The notes beneath the pieces were generated by a model. It was given only the letters and a program-made list of their open reading frames with translations. It was not told where the DNA came from and did not search any database. 40,640 nucleotides of DNA from an uncultured Bacilli bacterium (lineage in GTDB: Bacteria > Bacillota_I > Bacilli_A > RF39 > UBA660): contig CAKPEJ010000010.1 of assembly GCA_934149325.1 (NCBI GenBank), positions 1 to 40,640 on the forward strand, written 5' to 3'. Positions 8,800 to 16,187 of the stretch are shown piece after piece; within the stretch, counting starts at the first letter, position 1, and every line of letters begins with the position of its first letter. A program made the position numbers and the translations under genes.

Positions 8800-8927
8800 A
8801 GTTTTTCATAAGTCATACACTTATCAATTTAAATTAAAATTTTATTAAAAAATGTCCCAAAATGTAAAAAGCATTTAGTAAAAATTCTTTTATTTTCAAA
8901 GATTTAATAGTGTTTTTTCATAACTCC
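8800..8927 (-). repeat. Further copies of the GACTTATGAAAAACT-type repeat upstream of rhuM
   Basis: On the minus strand 8815-8800 reads TGACTTATGAAAAACT, almost identical to the copy upstream of dinD (6482-6467). A weaker match, GAGTTATGAAAAAAC, is at about 8926-8912. Both precede rhuM. Confidence 0.45.
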
Positions 8928-8931
8928 CCAC

Positions 8932-8985
8932 TTACCAGTTGATATCGTTTTTTCTAAAACCTCCATTATTTTCAATTTTTTCCAT
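8932..8985 (-). pseudogene. Decayed relative of the 28-codon ORF, upstream of rhuM
   Basis: ATG 8985 with AAAGG upstream opens a 17-codon frame that ends in INW followed by TAA. Past the stop, the same frame continues VGSYEKTLLN, which matches the intact ORF at 6558-6644 (INWYIPTYGKL). An extended -10 (TGTTATAAT, 9032-9040) lies about 45 bases upstream, with a small AT hairpin (9003-9020) in the leader. The order promoter, small ORF, gene is the same as at dinD. Confidence 0.4.
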
Positions 8986-9031
8986 AATTTTCACGCCTTT
9001 CATGTTTTAAAATAAAACATACCCATGGACA

Positions 9032-9040
9032 ATTATAACA
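9032..9040 (-). promoter_or_regulatory. Extended -10 promoter upstream of rhuM
   Basis: The minus strand reads TGTTATAAT. No -35 match is evident. It would transcribe the short decayed ORF at 8985-8932 and then rhuM. Confidence 0.45.
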
Positions 9041-9042
9041 TA

Positions 9043-9362
9043 TTATTTATTTTTAAAATACCTAAGTGCATTTTTATATTCACTTTTAAATTTCAAATTA
9101 ATATTAATTGATTTATCATTATTAACATATATGTCAATAAAACGATCAAAAATATTTCTATCAATCTCTTTAATCACCCTTGTTTCTTTAAAATGTTTTA
9201 TCTACGCAAGATTATAAGAGTTAATTTAATTTTTCTTACTTCTTTATTATATTCAGTTCTATAAAACAATACTGTATCATCAATTTTAGAATAAACATCA
9301 TCTGGATTTATTTCATCTAATGCTATATCCATTCATTTATCTAATTTAGCCTTTAATTAATT
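9043..9362 (-). pseudogene. Remnant of a large serine recombinase (C-terminal part)
   Basis: Several short frames on the minus strand read like the C-terminal end of a serine recombinase of the kind carried by mobile elements. The most telling part, ending at the TAA at 9043-9045, contains IKHFKE, then IDRNIFDRFIDIYVNNDKSI and LKFKSEYKNALRYF, matching the usual end of these proteins with its short beta-rich tail. Further upstream, KLDK-stop-MDIALDE lies in another frame, so at least one frameshift and two stops separate the pieces. The catalytic N-terminal domain is absent. The assignment is from remembered family patterns; the decay itself is plain in the sequence. Confidence 0.5.
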
Positions 9363-9411
9363 TATATTCATATGTATCAATACTTTTTTATAACATTAAA
9401 TTTACTTTTAA

Positions 9412-9440
9412 TTGATTTTAAAATTGTAATATGCTAATAT
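9412..9440 (+). promoter_or_regulatory. Promoter of the plus-strand gene at 9463
   Basis: TTGATT (9412-9417), a 17-base spacer and TGC-TAATAT (9435-9440) form a good plus-strand promoter. GAGGTG follows at 9451-9456 and the start ATG at 9463. Confidence 0.5.
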
Positions 9441-9462
9441 ATATTGACAAGAGGTGATTTTA

Positions 9463-9789
9463 ATGAAATATGATGGATACTACTTAGTAGAAGTATTAAT
9501 ACCAGAAATATATTCTTTAACAACAAAAACTGGACCAATCAATTACTATTTATGTACTAAAGATGGTGATAATTTTTACGATGTTGGTACTAATAATTCT
9601 TATTGCAAAAACTCTGGATATGGAAAACCAGAAGTAATAAGTTGTATGCCACTATCTGAATTTTACAATAGATTAGGATTAAAAAGAAGAATTGTTAAAA
9701 GACGTTCTGAAAGCTGTGAAGTATATAAATTAGTAAAAGAACATAAAAAAATATTAAAGAAAGAAAATAATAAACCTATCATTAAATAA
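9463..9789 (+). CDS. Uncharacterised 108-residue protein
   Basis: This is one of only two plus-strand genes in the window. ATG 9463 is the likely start, since GAGGTG at 9451-9456 is well placed; the upstream GTG at 9454 overlaps that site. The protein starts MKYDGYYLVEVLIPEIYSL, has a Cys/Gly/Tyr-rich middle (NYYLCTKDGDNFYDVG, NNSYCKNSGYGKPEVISC) and a strongly basic C-terminal third. There is no signal peptide or membrane segment. A promoter and a good terminator flank it, so it is a complete single-gene unit. I do not recognise the family. It stands between two decayed mobile-gene remnants and is likely accessory. Confidence 0.65.
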   Translation: MKYDGYYLVEVLIPEIYSLTTKTGPINYYLCTKDGDNFYDVGTNNSYCKNSGYGKPEVISCMPLSEFYNRLGLKRRIVKRRSESCEVYKLVKEHKKILKKENNKPIIK

Positions 9790-9796
9790 AATGTAA

Positions 9797-9825
9797 AAAC
9801 CTCTGGTATCTCAGGGGTTTCTTTA
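9797..9825 (+). terminator. Rho-independent terminator of the gene at 9463
   Basis: AAACCTCTG pairs with CAGGGGTTT (nine pairs, one G-T) around a six-base loop, followed by CTTTATATT. It starts seven bases after the stop codon. Confidence 0.7.
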
Positions 9826-9870
9826 TATTATAAAGAATATATTTTTATAATTTTTCATCTTTATTTTCAT

Positions 9871-10317
9871 TTATAAATGTTCATCATTTAAAACAAAACC
9901 TTTAGTCATATATTCTCTTAAAATTTTCGTAACTCATCTTCTAAATTGAATTGCTTTATCTAAATTTACTCTAAATTTGATAGAAATAACTGCATCGAGA
10001 TTATAATAATTAATATTATATTTTTTGTTATCACTAACAATTGTAAAAAAATATTTGACAACTGATTTTTCCTCTAGTTCTAGTGTATTAAATATATTTT
10101 TCAAATGATAACTAACATCTTGTTTACTAATATCAAATAAATCAGATATTGCTTTTTGAGTTAACCATAAATCTCCATCTTCAAATCTTACCTCAATACC
10201 TTTCTCTCCTTTTTGTCTTTCAAAAATTAAAAATTCTGCACTACTACTTCTAACAATGAAATTATTTGACAAATTTATCATCTTTTTAAATTTTTTTAAA
10301 TTTATAATTACAATCAT
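9871..10317 (-). pseudogene. Second RhuM-family remnant with an in-frame TGA
   Basis: The N-terminal RhuM domain is recognisable (DLWLTQKAISDLFDISKQDV, then HLKNIFNTLELEEKS and YYNLDAVISIKFRVN). The frame reaches QFRR and then a TGA at 9934-9936. The next codons read VTKILREYMTKGFVLNDE before a TAA at 9871-9873. In the copy at 8019-8780 the matching stretch is FRIWATKILKEYMIKGFALN, so the TGA stands exactly where a conserved Trp belongs. The rest of the protein is missing. The N terminus carries an atypical basic lead and no clear ribosome-binding site. This copy is diverged from the first, so it is not a recent duplicate. Confidence 0.7.
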
Positions 10318-10565
10318 TTTTTATAATTTTTATAAAAAACATATTAAATTAAATATTTATATGAAAGTTAACTATAGACTATATGAGCTAATTTATATTT
10401 ATTCTTATTAATTTTAATAAAATCACTTTTTTAAATCTATTTAAGTATAACACAAAAAAGATAGAAGTCCTATAATTCTGCATTTATTTGTTCCTAATTC
10501 ATAATTTTTCTTAAAATGTATACTCACAGTAGAATCCTGTATATAATCATCTCTAACTTAAAATA
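10318..10565. other. Intergenic AT-rich stretch with no recognised feature
   Basis: About 250 bases between the second RhuM remnant and the kinase-like gene. I see no ORF with a ribosome-binding site, no strong hairpin with a T run and no repeat shared with other parts of the window. Confidence 0.5.
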
Positions 10566-11312
10566 CTATATTCCAACTTTTCTTTCAAATAGTACTTTAT
10601 GCTTTTCTTTATTCATTGCCTTTTTAGCTTCTTGTAATTTTGTAATGTCACTACCAATATATTCACTTAAATACTTTTTAAAAGAAGTTAGAAAATATTT
10701 AATATTTTGTTTTCTGTCTCTATATAATTCATTTAATTCTTTGTTACTTGATACAAATTCATCAAAATAAGAATCTATTAAAAATAAAATTATCCCAGTA
10801 TTAAAATTATTTCTGTTTGCATCTAAAAGTTTTTCGTAAGAATCTTTAGAAAAACAATATTCAGTTAGATCAATTACACTTATTTTCTTTCCACCATACA
10901 TTATATTATATAATACATCAAAAGTTAAAATATTATTTTCACTTAATATTTTAATATCATCGTCAACTTTTAATGTTGCATTTATAAAATTTTGAAAATT
11001 TACTCTTAAAGGATTTATTTCATCAATAGTTTTTCCTTGTTGATAGCTTGTTACATCCCCAATTACATAATCATCATATATTATTTCTTCTTGTGGAAAA
11101 ATAAATGTTTTGTTAATAATTTCACTAAATTTAAGTACTTCTTCTTTAGTAATATATTTGCATTCTTTAAATTCGTCCAAAAAACAATCATGATATATTT
11201 TTAAAACATATTTTTTTCTTTTATCATAATATGCCATTCCTTCAGATCCAAGTCCTAAAAATCTTAAACAGTTCAAATATAATAAAAATTCTTTTTTATC
11301 TTTTATAACCAT
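10566..11312 (-). CDS. Small protein-kinase-like (PKL-fold) protein
   Basis: The 248-residue protein has the landmarks of a kinase fold. They are a glycine-rich loop LGLGSEGMAYYD at residues 19-30, a beta-3 lysine in VLKIY (Lys38), a catalytic-loop-like TFDVLYNIM with Asp132 and Asn136, and VIDLTEY with Asp148 where DFG normally stands. It lacks a recognisable HRD, and the C-lobe is short. It may phosphorylate protein or a small molecule, or be a pseudokinase. No membrane segment is seen. The start ATG 11312 follows AGAGAGG, and a promoter (TTGCAA, 17 bases, CATAAT) lies at 11343-11371. It is transcribed alone. The fold call is by motif only. Confidence 0.6.
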   Translation of the reverse strand: MVIKDKKEFLLYLNCLRFLGLGSEGMAYYDKRKKYVLKIYHDCFLDEFKECKYITKEEVLKFSEIINKTFIFPQEEIIYDDYVIGDVTSYQQGKTIDEINPLRVNFQNFINATLKVDDDIKILSENNILTFDVLYNIMYGGKKISVIDLTEYCFSKDSYEKLLDANRNNFNTGIILFLIDSYFDEFVSSNKELNELYRDRKQNIKYFLTSFKKYLSEYIGSDITKLQEAKKAMNKEKHKVLFERKVGI

Positions 11313-11342
11313 AATAAAACCTCTCTTTTTAAAGTTCTATAT

Positions 11343-11371
11343 ATTATGGAATATTTTTTTGATTTTTGCAA
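11343..11371 (-). promoter_or_regulatory. Promoter of the kinase-like gene
   Basis: On the minus strand TTGCAA (11366-11371) and CATAAT (11343-11348) are separated by 17 bases. The T run of the GNAT gene terminator ends just upstream. Confidence 0.5.
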
Positions 11372-11374
11372 GTA

Positions 11375-11399
11375 TAAAAAAAATGAGCTACTGCTCATT
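11375..11399 (-). terminator. Rho-independent terminator after the GNAT gene
   Basis: On the minus strand AATGAGC pairs with GCTCATT around a four-base loop and is followed by at least seven T. It is about 80 bases beyond the stop codon of the acetyltransferase. Confidence 0.75.
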
Positions 11400-11479
11400 A
11401 TAAATAGTGTTAACGATTATTTTTTCTAACTTGAAACTGTTTTTCCGAAAACAAAATATATTTTAGCAAATTCACTTTG

Positions 11480-11926
11480 TTAAAAAATAATTTTCATTGT
11501 TAAAGTATCAAATTCAAATCCTAATTTTTTATATATTGAAATTGCTTTTTCACTATCAGTTGATAAACTTAACTCACACAAATTATTTTCTTTAGCAAAA
11601 TTTATTACTTTTCTTAATAAATTTGTTTGAATACCTTTATTTCTAAATTCATCACTTGTATAAACGTTACATATATATCCGTGTTTACCATTATCATTAC
11701 ATTGCGGTATATATTCAATAATCTGAAGACAACATATAGCAATTATATCACTATCTTTTTCTTCAATAAATGCGTAAAAATCATTATTTAAATGTTTTTC
11801 TAAATATGTTTTTGTTGTACTTAACAAATTATACATATCAATATATTCATCTTTCCAAATATCTTTTTGTTGTTTAATTCTGATTTGAACAATTTTATCA
11901 ATATCATTCTTATTTGCTTTTCTCAT
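11480..11926 (-). CDS. GNAT family N-acetyltransferase
   Basis: The protein is a single GNAT domain of 148 residues. The acetyl-CoA-binding signature appears in the middle (ICNVYTSDEFRNKGIQTNLL, around residues 85-104), and the usual C-terminal LSTDSEKAISIYKKLGFEF segment follows. The substrate cannot be told from sequence; these proteins acetylate antibiotics, amino acids, peptides or ribosomal proteins. The start ATG 11926 has AAGGAAG upstream. It lies 42 bases after the HExxH protein gene and may share its transcript. A clear terminator follows. Confidence 0.85.
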   Translation of the reverse strand: MRKANKNDIDKIVQIRIKQQKDIWKDEYIDMYNLLSTTKTYLEKHLNNDFYAFIEEKDSDIIAICCLQIIEYIPQCNDNGKHGYICNVYTSDEFRNKGIQTNLLRKVINFAKENNLCELSLSTDSEKAISIYKKLGFEFDTLTMKIIF

Positions 11927-11968
11927 ATATTAACTTCCTTTTTAAATTCTAATGCTTTAATCCCCACA

Positions 11969-12730
11969 TTAATCTTTATTCTCGTTACCAAAACATTTCT
12001 TTATATAATTAAATCCTAATTCTATTTTAGTATTAATATCTTTATCTGTTGAATAAATATCTCTTAACTTATCCATAACTAATAATTCTCCATCATAAAG
12101 TTCATAAAAACTATCATATCCTTTTTCATTAAAATCAAATATTTCATTAAAGGGCTTATTATTTAATATTGGATCTGTTACCATTTCCGAATACTTCCAT
12201 TCCAAATATGGTGTATCATAATTTCTTCTAGGTGTTTCTGGATGAATTATTCTCCATTTTTCAAACCACATAAAATGAAGTATTTCATGCGCAGTTGTTT
12301 CAATTAATTTTATATCATCAACATTAGTAGATATAGAAAAAGATAAAGTATCTAAATTTCTTGGAAATACTGGAATTAATCCAACAGTCGCAACTATTTC
12401 ATTAATTTTCTTTGGAAAAGAACATCCAAAAAAATTAGACAAAGTTTCAAAATACTTATCATTATATTTTTCCCATAACTGATTATATCTTATAACTTCA
12501 GAATCAATTTTATTTTCATATTTTTCATAATATTTTGTTATAACTTCTTTAATTTTATTGTTAATTTCATCTTGTGATAAATTTATATCTATAAATTCTA
12601 ATTCAGGAAAATATTGAATAGTATAATTATGAACATCTAAATCCAACCCATCTTCAAAAAAAGACCATTTTATTATTTCAATATTTTCTTTTAGTGACAT
12701 CTTTTTAAATTTAACTTTTGGAATATTCAT
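11969..12730 (-). CDS. HExxH metallopeptidase-like protein, unknown substrate
   Basis: A zinc-binding HEILH motif (about residues 148-152 from the ATG at 12730) sits in ETTAHEILHFMWFEKW, followed some 25 residues later by EWKYSEMVTDPIL, where the Glu could be the third zinc ligand (gluzincin-like; inference). No signal peptide or membrane helix is seen, so it is probably cytosolic. AGGTG lies before the ATG at 12730; the longer form from 12748 is less likely. The long, charged N-terminal region before the zincin core has no recognised domain. It precedes the GNAT gene on the same strand. I cannot name the family. Confidence 0.65.
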   Translation of the reverse strand: MNIPKVKFKKMSLKENIEIIKWSFFEDGLDLDVHNYTIQYFPELEFIDINLSQDEINNKIKEVITKYYEKYENKIDSEVIRYNQLWEKYNDKYFETLSNFFGCSFPKKINEIVATVGLIPVFPRNLDTLSFSISTNVDDIKLIETTAHEILHFMWFEKWRIIHPETPRRNYDTPYLEWKYSEMVTDPILNNKPFNEIFDFNEKGYDSFYELYDGELLVMDKLRDIYSTDKDINTKIELGFNYIKKCFGNENKD

Positions 12731-12799
12731 AAAAACACCTGCCTTCATAAATAATTATACACTACTTTATAAATTATAAAAACATAATTTTCTTTCATA

Positions 12800-12895
12800 T
12801 TACTTGCCACAATAAAACTCCTCTTTTCCACTGGCTATATTACATAATCCTATAACTTCACTACAAACTCTTCTATAATTTCTAACAATTATCAT
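12800..12895 (-). other. Possible 31-codon ORF with three cysteines, opposite the radical SAM gene
   Basis: ATG 12895 opens a frame reading MIIVRNYRRVCSEVIGLCNI and ending ASGKEEFYCGK. It has no convincing ribosome-binding site, and the open frame extends somewhat further upstream without a start. It could be the end of a decayed gene or a short peptide gene. It lies back-to-back with the radical SAM gene. This is an observation only. Confidence 0.2.
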
Positions 12896-12976
12896 TTTCT
12901 TCAACAATAAATAATTTGCAAAAATAAACAACTCATTATCTTAATTAACTTTTTATCTTTTAATTGCTTAATTATA

Positions 12977-13007
12977 TTGACTAATATTATTTTTTTGTTA
13001 TTATAAA
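12977..13007 (+). promoter_or_regulatory. Weak candidate promoter of the radical SAM gene
   Basis: TTGACT (12977-12982) and TATAAA (13002-13007) are 19 bases apart, which is longer than ideal. GAGGT follows at 13013-13017 and the start ATG at 13025. Confidence 0.3.
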
Positions 13008-13024
13008 TTCTTGAGGTATTAATT

Positions 13025-13801
13025 ATGAATATTTTTATAAAAAATATAACTTTAGAAGTCACTAGACGTTGTAACTTAAAATGTCGCCATTGTATGCGTG
13101 GAAATAGTCAAAATAAAGATATCAATTATAAATATATTGATTATATTTTACAAAATAATCATAGCATTGGTAGACTTTTTTTTAGCGGTGGTGAACCACT
13201 TCTAAATATAAATGCAATTATATATACAATCAACAAAATAATTAATGAAAACTTAAAAGTATTATCAATTGGATTTAATACAAATGGAACAATTTTTAAT
13301 GAAAGCTTGATTAATATACTATTAGAATATAGAAAATATTGCTTTGATACTTTTCCAGATATTTATAATGAAAAAAAGAAAATAAATCCAATTCATATAA
13401 CTTTTTCAAATGATCAATTTCACGATTATGAAAAAAATGTTATAGAAAAATATAAACAATTTGAAGATAGAATTAGTTATAAAGAAACTGGTAATTTAGA
13501 TATATTGGAAGATGAAATTATACTTTCTGGTAGAGCAAAAAATTTAGTTTTTGGAAAATATTTTGAATTTGAAAACAAAAGTTTAAATATTAAAAAATTC
13601 AATAACAATAATTATATTTTAGATAATTACTTTTATATTACTGTAAACGGTGATATAACTACTCAAGGAGATGGAAGTTACTTAGATATGGATTCTAATA
13701 ATTTAGGTAAGCTGGATAGTTATAGTTTTTATAACTTTATTAAAGATTATTATACAGAAACAGAAAATAAAACTTATAAATTAAATAAAAAAAGAAAATA
13801 A
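13025..13801 (+). CDS. Radical SAM protein without SPASM cysteines, unknown product
   Basis: The radical SAM cluster motif is CNLKCRHC at residues 16-23, preceded by TLEVTRR, with the SAM-contacting SGGEP at about 55-59 and a following GFNTNGT strand. The family uses a 4Fe-4S cluster to cut S-adenosylmethionine and start radical chemistry. The C-terminal part has the FYITVNGDITTQGDGSY and NNLGKL pattern that resembles a SPASM/twitch end, but the expected cysteines are absent, so no auxiliary cluster is expected. Length is 258 residues, short for a peptide maturase. GAGGT sits eight bases before the ATG. It is alone on the plus strand, with no obvious precursor peptide on that strand. Confidence 0.8.
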   Translation: MNIFIKNITLEVTRRCNLKCRHCMRGNSQNKDINYKYIDYILQNNHSIGRLFFSGGEPLLNINAIIYTINKIINENLKVLSIGFNTNGTIFNESLINILLEYRKYCFDTFPDIYNEKKKINPIHITFSNDQFHDYEKNVIEKYKQFEDRISYKETGNLDILEDEIILSGRAKNLVFGKYFEFENKSLNIKKFNNNNYILDNYFYITVNGDITTQGDGSYLDMDSNNLGKLDSYSFYNFIKDYYTETENKTYKLNKKRK

Positions 13802-13900
13802 AAATTCGATTTTTCATTTTCTTTTTAAATTATTATAATATATTTTTTTATATTATTAATCACATAATTGTTATACATTTTATAATTTTTTAAATAATTC

Positions 13901-14191
13901 TTATTTAACAACTCTAAATAAACTTTTTTTCTTGTTTTTTGTATTTTTTTCTGTTATTAATGATGCCAAAGGTTCATATCCTTCTTCTTGTAAATCTGAT
14001 ATCAAAATATCTTTGCTATAGGTACTAAACATATTTTTATAATTTTTGTACTTTACAACTTTTATTTTATCACTTTTTTCCAATACTAAATATGTTTTTA
14101 CAATATAACCACTACAGCCTCCATAACCTATTTCATATGCAAATCCAACAATATATTTTGAGTATTTACTAAATAAATAGTTTTCAAACAT
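13901..14191 (-). CDS. Uncharacterised 96-residue protein at the end of the SOS operon
   Basis: The product starts MFENYLFSKYSKYIVGFAYE and has a Gly/Tyr-rich stretch (IGYGGCSGYIVKTY), a probable beta-rich middle and a basic tail. There is no signal peptide or recognised domain. The GGAGG-like site before ATG 14191 is good. It lies 33 bases after the HD-domain gene on the same strand, with no terminator between them, so it is probably the last gene of the operon that begins at 18061. I do not recognise the family. Confidence 0.55.
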   Translation of the reverse strand: MFENYLFSKYSKYIVGFAYEIGYGGCSGYIVKTYLVLEKSDKIKVVKYKNYKNMFSTYSKDILISDLQEEGYEPLASLITEKNTKNKKKSLFRVVK

Positions 14192-14224
14192 AATACATCC
14201 TCCTTAAATTATTTTTACTAACTC

Positions 14225-14785
14225 TTACTTTTTCATATTTAACAATTTTATTTTCTCTCTTTCATATTCTTTCAATAAATAATGAAATTTTTTATTTTGA
14301 GCAAGTAAATCACTTTTCTTTAATTCAAATAATCTTACTATACCATCTTTATCAAAAATATTTAATAAGTTAACTAATTCATCATTATTAAGTTTATCTA
14401 CATTTATGTCATGATATAAAATCAAATTATAAACCATATTTTTAAAACTATCTTCTAAATTATACTTAGAGGCAAATGATAAAAAAATATCATTTGATTT
14501 ATTCCAGTGAAAGTAAAAATGTCCAACTTTATTTTCATCTTCAGTATAAACAAAAGGTTTTCCAACATCATGAAATAACGCACTCATTCTAAGAACTAAA
14601 TCCTTAGGGACACCATCTACAACATGTAAAATATGTTCAAATACATCATATACATGCCAGATATTATTTTGATTAAATCCTTTACACAATTTTAACTCTG
14701 GAATCATTTCAAATATCTTATCACTATTTTCTCTTATATAATCACTTGGTTTATCCTGAAGTAATATTTGCTTTAAATAATCCAT
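14225..14785 (-). CDS. HD-domain phosphohydrolase
   Basis: The metal-binding HD pattern is clear: His44 and His51 in NIWHVYDVFEHIL, His72-Asp73 in ALFHDVGKP, and later histidines in YHDINVDKL. The layout (WHVYDVFEH, then HDVGKP, then YFHWNKSNDI) resembles the HD domain found at the C terminus of some CCA-adding enzymes and in stand-alone small HD hydrolases. These act on nucleotides, cyclic phosphates or RNA ends; the substrate here is unknown. Length is 186 residues. It lies 27 bases after the Nudix-like/DUF1653 gene, in the operon led by the Y-family polymerase, which suggests a role in nucleotide clean-up or repair (inference). Confidence 0.8.
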   Translation of the reverse strand: MDYLKQILLQDKPSDYIRENSDKIFEMIPELKLCKGFNQNNIWHVYDVFEHILHVVDGVPKDLVLRMSALFHDVGKPFVYTEDENKVGHFYFHWNKSNDIFLSFASKYNLEDSFKNMVYNLILYHDINVDKLNNDELVNLLNIFDKDGIVRLFELKKSDLLAQNKKFHYLLKEYEREKIKLLNMKK

Positions 14786-14812
14786 TTATCTCACCTTCTA
14801 GTACTGTAATTT

Positions 14813-15505
14813 TTAATTATTCTCACTATCAATTTCTTCAAAACGATATTTTTGATTTACATTTGGATATTTTTCATGATCTACTTCTGATAAAAACATA
14901 TCTAGAGGTCTTGCATAAATCCCATCTTTATGATTAGTTTTACCTTCATTATCAGTACAATAATAAACTACTAATTTCTCATTTGTTTCACTATGTTCTG
15001 CTACTGTAATTACAAATGCTGTTGTTCCTTTAAAATGTTTCCATATTGAAAATGGTTTTACTTCTCTATTTTTCATAATTGTCTTTCTTTCATTACTTTC
15101 TTCTATATTTCTTACAAACTCAATAATATCACTGTTAACTTTTGATATTCTCTCATCATTTATCATTTCTTCATAAGATAACCATTTATATTTAACATCA
15201 TTTATTTCAAAATCATCATTTTTTATTTCTTTATTTAATGTTACTTTATAAAAATAATGAGTATATACCTTTTCTTTTTTTGCACTTTCTGAAAACTTTT
15301 TATGTGTCTTACTATCTAATAATTTTACATTTATATCGTCTATTTCTAAACCTAAATCTTTACTAACTTCATTTTTTACTAAATCAGTATTATTACCATT
15401 AGGAAGTTTACAATTTAAAAATAAATAACTATTCCATATATTATCATAATACTGTAAATACTTATTATCTTTATTTTTTATAATTATTATTGAATGCTTT
15501 CCCAT
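14813..15505 (-). CDS. Fusion of a Nudix-like domain with a DUF1653 domain
   Basis: From the ATG at 15505 (AGGAAGTG upstream), residues 1-137 look like a Nudix fold: KHSIIIIKNKDNKYLQYY, a Nudix-box-like LVKNEVSKDLGLEIDD, then HYFYKVTL and KWLSYEEM. The box is degenerate, lacking the standard REUxEE acid cluster, so hydrolase activity is uncertain. Residues 152-225 match DUF1653: WKHFKGTTAFVITVAEHSET, LVVYYC, YARPLDMFLSEVDHEKYP and QKYRFE. DUF1653 proteins are usually single-domain and of unknown function. The gene lies just after the UDG-like gene, with a five-base gap, and belongs to the putative SOS operon. The fused architecture is clear because the frame is open throughout. Confidence 0.75.
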   Translation of the reverse strand: MGKHSIIIIKNKDNKYLQYYDNIWNSYLFLNCKLPNGNNTDLVKNEVSKDLGLEIDDINVKLLDSKTHKKFSESAKKEKVYTHYFYKVTLNKEIKNDDFEINDVKYKWLSYEEMINDERISKVNSDIIEFVRNIEESNERKTIMKNREVKPFSIWKHFKGTTAFVITVAEHSETNEKLVVYYCTDNEGKTNHKDGIYARPLDMFLSEVDHEKYPNVNQKYRFEEIDSENN

Positions 15506-15509
15506 ATTA

Positions 15510-16172
15510 TTACACTTCCTCATTATTTATTTTTTTCATTATATATAAAATATCTTCTATTGATTTTTGAACATTAAAGCTACCATTCCCTACTGGATAA
15601 AAAACTGGATAACAATTATATCTTTTTCCATTTATAATTTTTGTAAAAACTTTTTTTCTACATTGTGATACAGAAATTTTTTTATTTAGAACTATTGAAC
15701 TTACTTGATTTCCAAATAAAACTACTGCTTTTGGATTAATTATTTCTATCTCTTTTTCTAGTAAATGTAAATATTTCTTATAGACACTATCAGGTAATTC
15801 TCTTGCATCTACTTGAGTACATTTTCCTAAATTTGTAATAAAATATTTATGTTTTTTTACATTATCATAAACTTTTTGAGCAAATTCTTCAGTCCATTCT
15901 TTACCTTTAATTTTTCTAATTTCTTTATATATTTCTTCATCTATTAAATTTAAATTAAAAAATAAAGTCCAAATATTTTTTGTTCCAATCCATGGAGATT
16001 TTAAACCTTTCCATTCTTTAGAAGATGCAATATTTCTTTTTGTTGGATTCATAAATACAAAACAAATATCTGGGTTATTATTACATCCTCCATTATATAT
16101 TGAATCAAGATTTTTATCACCATATTTTAATTGTAATTTATCATATTCTTTTTTTAATTCATCTAATTTCAT
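15510..16172 (-). CDS. Uracil-DNA-glycosylase-superfamily protein
   Basis: The 220-residue protein has the UDG-superfamily pattern. An N-terminal CFVFMNPT at residues 37-44 stands in the place of the GxxPG motif, PKAVVLFGNQV near 147-157 is the family core strand, and FYPVGNG at 191-197 stands where the HPS motif is expected. The iron-sulfur cysteines of the family-4 enzymes are not evident. It may excise uracil or another damaged base, or bind DNA without catalysis. Its place directly after the Y-family polymerase and YolD, and the LexA box in front of the operon, support a DNA-repair role (inference). AAAAGGTG precedes ATG 16172. Confidence 0.75.
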   Translation of the reverse strand: MKLDELKKEYDKLQLKYGDKNLDSIYNGGCNNNPDICFVFMNPTKRNIASSKEWKGLKSPWIGTKNIWTLFFNLNLIDEEIYKEIRKIKGKEWTEEFAQKVYDNVKKHKYFITNLGKCTQVDARELPDSVYKKYLHLLEKEIEIINPKAVVLFGNQVSSIVLNKKISVSQCRKKVFTKIINGKRYNCYPVFYPVGNGSFNVQKSIEDILYIMKKINNEEV

Positions 16173-16187
16173 AAATACACCTTTTAT

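Noticed and set aside
9345..9936. Use of TGA as a tryptophan codon in this genome (Mycoplasma code)
   Set aside because: Intact genes encode Trp by TGG and contain no in-frame TGA; rnhB ends at TGA right where topA signals begin. In-frame TGA occurs only in decayed genes.
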